DNA from: Datnioides undecimradiatus
Lineage: Eukaryota; Chordata; Actinopteri; Lobotiformes; Datnioididae
Direction of reading: 5' to 3'
Length of the DNA stretch: 64,000 nucleotides
Assembly (NCBI GenBank): GCA_008933995.1
Contig: WARS01000054.1
Location: 1,302,001-1,366,000, forward strand
Shown here: one piece after another, positions 56,232 through 64,000 of the stretch
Position numbering within the stretch: the stretch's first letter is position 1
Layout of the letters: every line of letters starts with the position of its first letter
Program-made: the position numbers and the translations under genes
The notes under the pieces: model-generated
What the model was told of the DNA's origin: nothing
Databases searched by the model: none
What the model saw: only the letters and a program-made list of their open reading frames with translations

Positions 56232-58984
56232 TTTTATTTTACTTCAAATGGTTGGTTTTCAAATGTTCTGACACGCAAGTTGCATTGAGTTTTAGCCACA
56301 CGTCTGTTACTGTTCTGTATGTAAAGTAAGTTGTTTATGGATTGAGGAGAAGGTCCAACATCTTGAGGGAACGGATCTAATGTTATCAAGTCTAGCTCTC
56401 AATTGACGGTGTGCTGCTCGCTGCTGTTCAGGGAGCAGTTTGGATTTTACACACGTGATCAACACAACCCAGAAATGTATTTCAGAAAACAGGGCGAATA
56501 CAATGGAAATGGGCCATTCTCCTCTGATTCATGCTGATATTAAGTCTGTATTTTTACCAAGAAAATATTTTCCGACGCAGCTTTAACTTCTGATCAACAC
56601 ATTGTAGGCCTGTATCCCAGCTGCTTGAGGGAAATTATTACTTCTTTTCATGTAGGAAATTGCCTATTTTGTTAAACCGATGTGGTAGCCCAACATCAAA
56701 TCCACATGCACATAAGTGGAGCAAGTGAATGAGGTGCAGACAGACAGACAGGCAGGCAGGCAGACTGACTGACTGCACACAGCACTAGCAGATTTAGGAA
56801 AGAAAAAAAGAGAGAGAGAGAAACTGAAGGGGCTTGCCAGCTGCCTACAATTCTTCTAAAATCCCCCACGGTAAACAGCAGGGTTGGCGCAGTACACACC
56901 ACACTCACGGACCAACATATGCACACACACACATAATTACAGTGCCAGCTCCTTGGGCGAACACATGTCATTTTGTCTGGTCTTCTACTGTTCACACTTC
57001 CCATGCTCTGTCCCTTGCCACAGCCTGCACAAGCCTGTAGTGTGAAGTGTATGTCAGTGTGTGTATACTGTGTGTGTGTGTTTGTGCACGCGCGGCTGGC
57101 AAATTTTAACACAATTACACTTGACAGTGCGCACACGCACACATGCAACTGAAGCATGTAAAGCAGTGGGCAACATTTTGGACACATTTTAACCCCCGTA
57201 CGCACACCGAGGCCCGGCTCAACACTTTTTAACACAACGCAACGCAACACAACATCCGCTGGCTCAGAATCCCAGCCATGTGTAATGAATGAGATCTGCT
57301 GGTTTTACTAGAGTTTGTCGTCTGGTTCTCTCTTCATGCTCACTCCATTCACCCTCATTTCCGTTTCCTCTCCAACTTCCCACCCTTGCTTCCCCCCCCC
57401 CCCAGCAGTTTTCCATTCAAACAAGGATTCATTCATCCAGCGGGCTGTACGGTTGCACACCAGCAGCGATATTTGTTTCCTCTACACGGAGTGCAAGTGC
57501 GTTTGTGAATACGCAACCGTGTGCTTAAGTATCCAACTCCATCGGTAACAGAAGCTGTGGTCACAAGCCACACTGATGTGAAGTTTTACTGGTAGAGACA
57601 AAGGAGCAAAAACTCCATGCAGACTTTTTAAACCTGAATTTTAGTTTTTATGATCATCAAACTTCTCATTACCCTTATTTCAGCCACAAACAGCAGCTGG
57701 GTTTGGCCAAAAGTCTCTAATAAACCAACAGAACATGACCCGCAGAGCAACAAACACCAGGTAGCGTTACAGAGTAGCTAGCCAACACTGTCAAACATTT
57801 AGTTGCTATAGAGCCCATGGATGCATTAAGCTGAACCAGATACAGCGTAGGAGGTGAGGCCCTGTTCATTCCTATGAAAGTTGCTCAGTGGGGTATGAAG
57901 CTAGAAAAGACTTGCTTGTACAGAACCAAATTATCAGGCACAGGATTAAGGAATACTAAAAAGTGTTAATAAAAGTATTGTGACTCTCAAAAATGAAACC
58001 TGTACCCTTGATCTCCACCCGCCCCACCTCCACCTGGAATTAGCTATAGCCTGTGAATCATCACTGAAATAACACCATTACCTCCAAAACAAGAGTTCCC
58101 TGTGAGATGAAGAAGAGCTCAACAAATGACGGAGATCTCAGGCTACTTGCTTCGGTTGATTGTATTTTTCCAGATATTTTTGCTTTGCATGATCTGAAAA
58201 TTTCTGGATTTTACTTTACAAAACATTTGACTTCTTTAAAGACCTACGCTGAAGCAATTACAATTCGCCACCAACGTTCAGACTGAATGGCTTCAAAATC
58301 CCACAGCCACATTTTGTCTCTATTGTATCCGCAACACTCAGCAGCGCTATTTTTCATCACAGTGCGACGGCCTTCAAACACCAGCCTGGGTAGTCGCAGC
58401 TATTATTCTTCATTGCTGTACATGTGGGTGCTGTGCAGGTTCAACATAATGTGCAGTGTACATAACTGTTCGTCAATTGCAATAGAAAGTAAAATTGAAC
58501 TTTAAACATCACCATGATGATAGAGTCCCATAGTGCTCAACATTATATCAAAGGAAAGGCTGACTGATTCAATAATAGTTCACATAAATACTGCTGTACA
58601 ATAGAGACAACTCTGTAATATTATTACAAACGGGTGGTGCATGTCAAATCATTGTCTTTTCAAAATATGCATGTTACTGCTGTACAGTGATGGGACACAC
58701 TAAACTTGGTATCTCCCACCTTTACCTTCTCTGGCACACAGGTGTGCTGCCAGTGTACAGTCAGAATACCCGCGTGGGTTTGCATCATGTCCAGTATTAC
58801 GTTCGTATCACATCCCTACAAGGAAGGCATCTGCATCTTCAACTTTCACATCGGGATTGCGTTGTGATTCCGACAAAACCGATTTTATCTGAGTCCAACC
58901 TCTGGGTGGCAGGCAGCAGGGAGTTGGTGATTAATGGCACCAGAATGCATTGTTCATGAGTTGGCTGTAGGTGTCAGGCAGACA

Positions 58985-59110
58985 GTGTGAGAATGAAACT
59001 AAAGAAAAGTGTTAAATCAGAGGCAGAGGAAGTACTTTTTCATCAAGTACTTTTACTTGAGTAATATTCCCAAAAGCAATAGTACTTAACTTGTGTACAA
59101 TAAACAGCTC
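58985..59110 (-). repeat. fragment of teleost 'gtacttcttccacc' repeat, reversed
   Basis: Contains cagaggaagtactttttcat, caagtacttttacttgagta, and caatagtacttaacttg. On the minus strand this resembles the 3' end of the repeat at 47.76-48.2 kb. Confidence 0.45.
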
Positions 59111-59320
59111 TGATTTAACTTTTTACAGCCACTGTTGCTGCTGTTGGGTATGTTACGGTTTATTTGGGGGAACAGTCATTAAAAAGCACAAGTTGCTAAT
59201 GTTGGCTGTGTGCATGCTGTGATGTGATGTGTGTGTGTGCAGCTTGTTAAATTTTGTTGGTTTTGTGTGGTATGAAGGGTGGCTGTTGGCACCCATATCC
59301 TGGTGAAGTGCACACAGATG

Positions 59321-59340
59321 ATGATGATGATCATCATCAT
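59321..59340. repeat. perfect 20-bp palindrome built from ATG triplets
   Basis: ATGATGATGA is followed by its exact reverse complement TCATCATCAT with no spacer. Confidence 0.95.
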
Positions 59341-60125
59341 GAAATAGTTTGTGTGTGTGTGTTTTGCTTAAGACATTAACTCTTTGTTTTGGCGAGCTTG
59401 TGATGTTATTGGTGGTCTAACTTCACCACAGTAAAGAGGACACGGTAAGTCTGAGTCAGGCTAACCAGAAAAGGCTATTTATGTTTAAGAGATATAAGTA
59501 CAGTTTAAGTGACAGCTGGTGTGACTTCCTGTTTACATACACTTTGATTATGGCCAAACAACCGATTTACACATTGACTAAAATCTGTAGAAACCAGCTG
59601 AGCTGTAAAGTTGCTTATTCATACACGCAGATGGTATGAAGCAACATTATCATTCATTACCAGCTGTGTTCATGTCCAGCGTAGCCCTGTTTTTGATTCT
59701 GAGCTGCTACAGGCCACTATCTAGCCCCTAATGTTGTCTGTTTGCTGTATGATGCAGGGAAGGTGGTCTGTGTTGGGATTTTAGAGCCTTTTCTCTGCTA
59801 AAAGTTGTGTGAAATTACACTATGAGAGCAGCGAGAGGCTGCAGGCAGAAAATCTAAACAGCGAGCGGACACTAACTATAAAGCTGCGTAGACCTGAGGG
59901 GGAACTGTGGAGTCGGATGGTGATTCTCTGCGGGTTTGTTAGTGCAAGCAAACTATGTTGTCTCACTAATAGTGTTAATCCATCGTTATTATAAAAATAC
60001 TGATTACAGCCTTGTTACATTTTAATTGGGCCAGACAGTTGAGCCTGACATAGTTGCTAGCAGTTACTCTAAACTCAGAAATGACTCTACATATTAAATT
60101 TGAGATGTGCTTACGAAGCAACATA

Positions 60126-60129
<4 letters not shown>

Positions 60130-60182
<53 letters not shown>
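60130..60182 (+). repeat. (TG)26 microsatellite
   Basis: Longest pure dinucleotide tract in the window. Confidence 0.95.
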
Positions 60183-60185
<3 letters not shown>

Positions 60186-61108
60186 AGTGCAGTCAACAAA
60201 CTGTGCATGCCTCTTCACTCCCTAATGGTTGTTTGTGGGCTGATGCTGCAGTGGAGATACGGTTCACACATCTCTGAGTCGTGCACTTTGGTTTTGTTTT
60301 CACGCTGTTAAAGTGTCAGTTATTTCAGTGCTGTGGCCTATTGTTTGCCACACCTGCCGCCGCATCCATAGCTCTTCTGATTTATTGCTGGCCATTTGTA
60401 TTTTAATGCCGCCACCTGACACGGAAGCTAACGAGTCCAAACTCAGGGACACGTTTACACATTAACTTTGAAATGAATATATCTAAGAGCTAGTGCAACC
60501 CAGGCCTGATTATAAATAGAAACGTCACTGCCATGAATGTGCCCTGGGACTGAAATGAGTTTGTAGTAGCTTAATATGATCAAAATGAGGGTGAGGAGAG
60601 GAGAGGAGAGTTTCAGGGTTAACAGAAGAACCTCAGTGAAACTCAGGAGACGTGAGCATGAGAGAGGGGCCCAGCAGCAGATGGACGCTGGAGAGAGACA
60701 TTAGTCACACAACAATCAACTCTGACTGGGCGACTCCTCTGCACCCAGGGTGCCCCTCCTCTCTGCGAGTCTCTCTGTCACCAGGCAGGCCCGGGCCACT
60801 CCAGCCAGGACAGCAGGCTTCATGGTGACAGTGCCAGCCCTCAGGAGAACACATACAGGGCATGCAGCCACAGTCCTGCAGCTGCCTTGGACTCTCATGC
60901 TCCCCCTCTGTGTTGCCTTTCTTCCTCTTCCACTTCTTTCTCCCAGCACTTACTGCCTCCCACCATGTGCCAGCTACACGTATGCATTTGCGAGCATGCA
61001 ATGTGCATGGCTCTCAGCCGCCATATCCTTAGAAACAGGCCAGTGAGGTTGTAATGAAATGTAACGCAACTGATGTGAGAGTGTCTGCATTACCAAAGGG
61101 GCCTGGAG
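60183..61108. other. intergenic region upstream of tead1
   Basis: No gene recognised. A GAGGA-rich patch occurs near 60593-60612. Confidence 0.5.
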
Positions 61109-61112
61109 TATG

Positions 61113-61143
<31 letters not shown>

Positions 61144-61151
61144 CAGAGGAG

Positions 61152-61192
<41 letters not shown>
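61109..61192 (+). repeat. GT and GA microsatellites
   Basis: (GT)n at 61109-61127, a GA-rich spacer, then (GT)n at 61154-61192. Confidence 0.9.
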
Positions 61193-61196
<4 letters not shown>

Positions 61197-61320
61197 TATC
61201 AGCAGGGGGTCTTGTTGGTATACAAGTTGTGTTATCACAGACTAGTCAGTTCCTTTCACTCATTCTTTTATTGGACCACTCAATGACATCTGTTTTAACT
61301 GCTTCCAACATGCACACACA

Positions 61321-61326
61321 AACACA

Positions 61327-61361
<35 letters not shown>
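61321..61361 (+). repeat. (CA)n microsatellite
   Basis: Interrupted then pure CA tract. Confidence 0.95.
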
Positions 61362-61363
<2 letters not shown>

Positions 61364-64000
61364 TTAATACAAGAGGATTTTCTCATAATCCTCAAAGCAA
61401 ACATTGTTCCACTTTACAATGTTTTGCTATGTTTTAATGCTCCCTTACAACAGAAATACAATCATTTAGCAACTGTTTGTCTCTTTATTTTTAATATATT
61501 TGTCTGCATCGAGGGCCATAACGACAACACAGCAACGCTCATTTTGTTTACTGGCGTGCAACTGTGACCACGGCGTTCCACACCTGAACAGATTCAATGG
61601 CGCCGCATTTATCTTGCCACTTCAACAGCCTCCACAGTGGACACATCATTTGCAAGGTAAGACCTTTCAAGTACACCTCATGTTATTCAAACAGTCAGAA
61701 TGTATTTAAGTGTATGATTTCAGTCGGAGCTGATGTCCCGTCTGTCCCTGAGCTCCTCGCTGGTCACTATGGGAACAAATGCAACATACAGAAAATCAGT
61801 CTCTCGTCTCTCTCGATACACTAATTTGTGTAGCATTGTGGCTAATAGAACTTGTATGCAAGTTTTATGCATTATTGTATGCATTGTATGCATTATTATG
61901 GCGTCTTTTTGACATCAGAGGGTATTTATGTGTTTTTACTGCACGTGCAACGATGCGTTGGCTTGATCCGAATGTAAAAGGATCCTTGACTGCGTGACAG
62001 CCACAGCTTCATAGCATCACTGCATGAACAAATGTCAGTTTCTGCACATTCATCTCAAACACGCGACAGGTGACCTGCTGCTATCATCTCACAACCAGAA
62101 TCAAACAAAAACATGAATATAGCATCTATGACATTAACAAATGTAATGTCCAAGCACTTCAAACATGTCCTGTGGAGTTGTGCCAGGCCTTTGTGTTGGC
62201 CAATATCAGCTTATTGAAGATTACTGGTGTCCAGGTATATCTTAGCCAATTTTGCATTACAGTAAGGTTTGGGGTGATTACCATTGCATGGTCTGTCTAC
62301 ACAGAATGCGGACAAGTTGACTTTTACTCTGCTTAACATGTGCTGGGGTCACGATTCTTAGAAACCCATATCCTGCTGAAGCGCAGGATGTAAAGTGTTT
62401 ACATAAACTGAAAATGACTATTAGCTGATGTATCATTGTTGGATCTTTAAAAATCCAAGGTACTGAGATTTGCATCACCCTTGCATTACAACGCCAGTTG
62501 GCCTACACTGTTTTTTGATTTCAAGCAAAGGTAAGTTTAAGTTCCCACACCAACAGACACGTATCAAGCTGACAAAACCCGCCACATGTACATACATCCA
62601 CATTTGCTAACAGTCTTCTTTTGCTTTAATTCTTTATGCATTACTGCTGCCTACAGACTTGTATCCACGCACGATACAAACTAAACACTGCAGCACAGTC
62701 CTAACCTTTACTTGGCACCTCTAAGAAATTCATTTCCAAGAGTTTCGAATGGAAAACAGCCATTGATGAAGTTTTTTATGAAGTTCAAACATTAAGGGGT
62801 TTTCAGATTGAACAGCCACCAGAAGAACTGCCATTTGTGCTTCCAAGGTCCTACCTAATTCAAACCATCCAAACTGTTTCCCTGACAGATAGATGACTGC
62901 TGACTCACAGGGTCTTAAATGTGACTGAAATGATCAGGCGTGATCGGGTTTTTGTTGTTTGTTTTTTTTTTGCTTGGATTGTGGCAAAGAATCGTTAAAA
63001 TATCAAAATAAAACCTCCCTCACATCAGTACGTGGGCACACAGAGAGAGAAGCGGCAGCCTCAAACTGTCATGCAACTCGTTTGGCACCGGAAAACAAAC
63101 TGTGTCCAACACTGTGTCGAGGAGATTTGCTTGAGTCAATAAGGCCGTTCTTCCGCGGGGTCAGTAAGGATGAACTACACACCAGGGGGGACATGGGGAC
63201 ACCTGCCCGTGGACACCTCCAGACTGTGGCTTGAGTGTTGCACCTCAAAGCGTTCTAGGTGCATTCACACATGTATGTTGTAGCATCTATGAACCACTCA
63301 GAGGACGATACTTAGTAAGAAGTGTACAAAGCCCCGTGGAGACGGAGGTCAACAAGCAGAGGAGGAAGTCATATTTTCTCACAAGGCTGCATCGTGAATC
63401 AACCGCGTGACAACAACTGGACTCCAGGAGCGTTTACATCGACCGAGCCACAGAACTCAGCTCCAATCTCTCTACCGCCTCAAACTAACAAGAAGCACGA
63501 TAAAAGAACAGGACTGGGCCGTATGGGCAAAATCACAACTGCAACAATACAGCCTAATACAGAAAAGCTGGTATTCAATGACTTTTCTCAAGGTTATTGA
63601 ATGTGTAAAAGCGATTGGTTTCATGGATCTTCTATATGATCAATAAGATCACACAAATCTGTTCAATTCAGGCCAAACTGACCCCCCCCGGCCTCCTTTC
63701 TAACGCGGATATTAATCAACCTCGACTCCATTACTAGTGCTGTTTGTCTCAGCGCTGACGCACATCTCTGCATTCACTCTTTACAGTCGGCGATTTCAAT
63801 TAATCCATTACCGAAAAGTTCATCTGGCACAATTCCGCCAAAAGAATGATCACCTTTATGAATGTCTCGAGTTGGTTTGATTAGTCCTGACCCGGTTTCG
63901 TGTTTAAAAAACAAAGACGGATATTCATTAGGCCAAATGGAAAAGCAGCATCAGAAACCAGAAAGGCTTCTTTTATTCTTCCCCGGCACTAATACACACT
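61362..64000. other. intergenic region, right end
   Basis: No gene recognised; open frames are under 100 codons without motifs. A short repetition of gtatgcatt occurs near 61855-61897. The last kilobase is low in repeats and could include non-coding regulatory sequence of tead1, which is inference only. Confidence 0.45.

Larger units (their letters stand above)
55341..60129. other. tead1 upstream region
   Basis: Presumed promoter and 5' flank. No upstream coding gene was recognised, including no parvin-alpha exon (the human neighbour). A 14-base C run lies at 57391-57404. A TGGAATG (MCAT box) is at 56225-56231. Confidence 0.5.

Noticed and set aside
56696..57250. 184-codon minus-strand ORF upstream of tead1
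   Set aside because: Composition follows CA-rich and GA-rich DNA; no match to parvin-alpha or any family I know.

Overview
This is a vertebrate nuclear window, most likely from a percomorph (acanthomorph) teleost fish. Two conserved vertebrate protein-coding genes lie on the minus strand: tead1 (11 coding exons, 55340 to 36268, 428 aa) and rassf10 (uninterrupted ORF, 27850 to 26402, 482 aa). The fish assignment rests on dispersed repeats I recognise from teleost genomes: a tRNA-like SINE, a foldback repeat with 'gctaagctaacc' cores, a repeat ending in 'acttcttccaccactg'-type sequence, a LINE fragment, and Tc1 and mariner fragments. Dense CA/GT microsatellites fit the same picture. There are no bacterial-style operons, rRNA, tRNA or CRISPR arrays.

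Layout. 1-26401: mostly intergenic or downstream of rassf10, with microsatellites and decayed transposons. It holds one plausible but unproven plus-strand terminal exon near 3.9-4.4 kb. 26402-27850: rassf10, GC- and CpG-rich, with a probable CpG-island promoter reaching about 28.25 kb. 28.3-32.1 kb: spacer. About 32.1-36.3 kb: probable long 3' UTR of tead1, containing a foldback repeat. 36268-55340: tead1 coding exons and introns. 55.3-64 kb: upstream flank, with repeats and possible non-coding regulatory DNA.

Gene logic. TEAD1 is the DNA-binding partner of YAP/TAZ in the Hippo pathway. RASSF10 is an N-terminal RASSF protein (RA domain plus coiled coils). From memory, the human order on 11p15 is the same (PARVA-TEAD1-RASSF10-BMAL1, with TEAD1 and RASSF10 in one orientation), so this is a conserved synteny block. 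I cannot say whether this is the a or b teleost duplicate.

I see no new multi-gene system. The most interesting signals are in tead1. Exon 7 has a (TG)n microsatellite where its polypyrimidine tract should be, resembling CFTR exon 9. Exon 3 has a CCTCT-pentamer minisatellite as its polypyrimidine tract. The start codon is a plain ATG where human TEAD1 is known to use AUU. Intron 6 holds a perfect 16-bp hairpin, and intron 8 holds two perfect CTCF-like core motifs. Most remaining long ORFs are simple-repeat artefacts or shadows.
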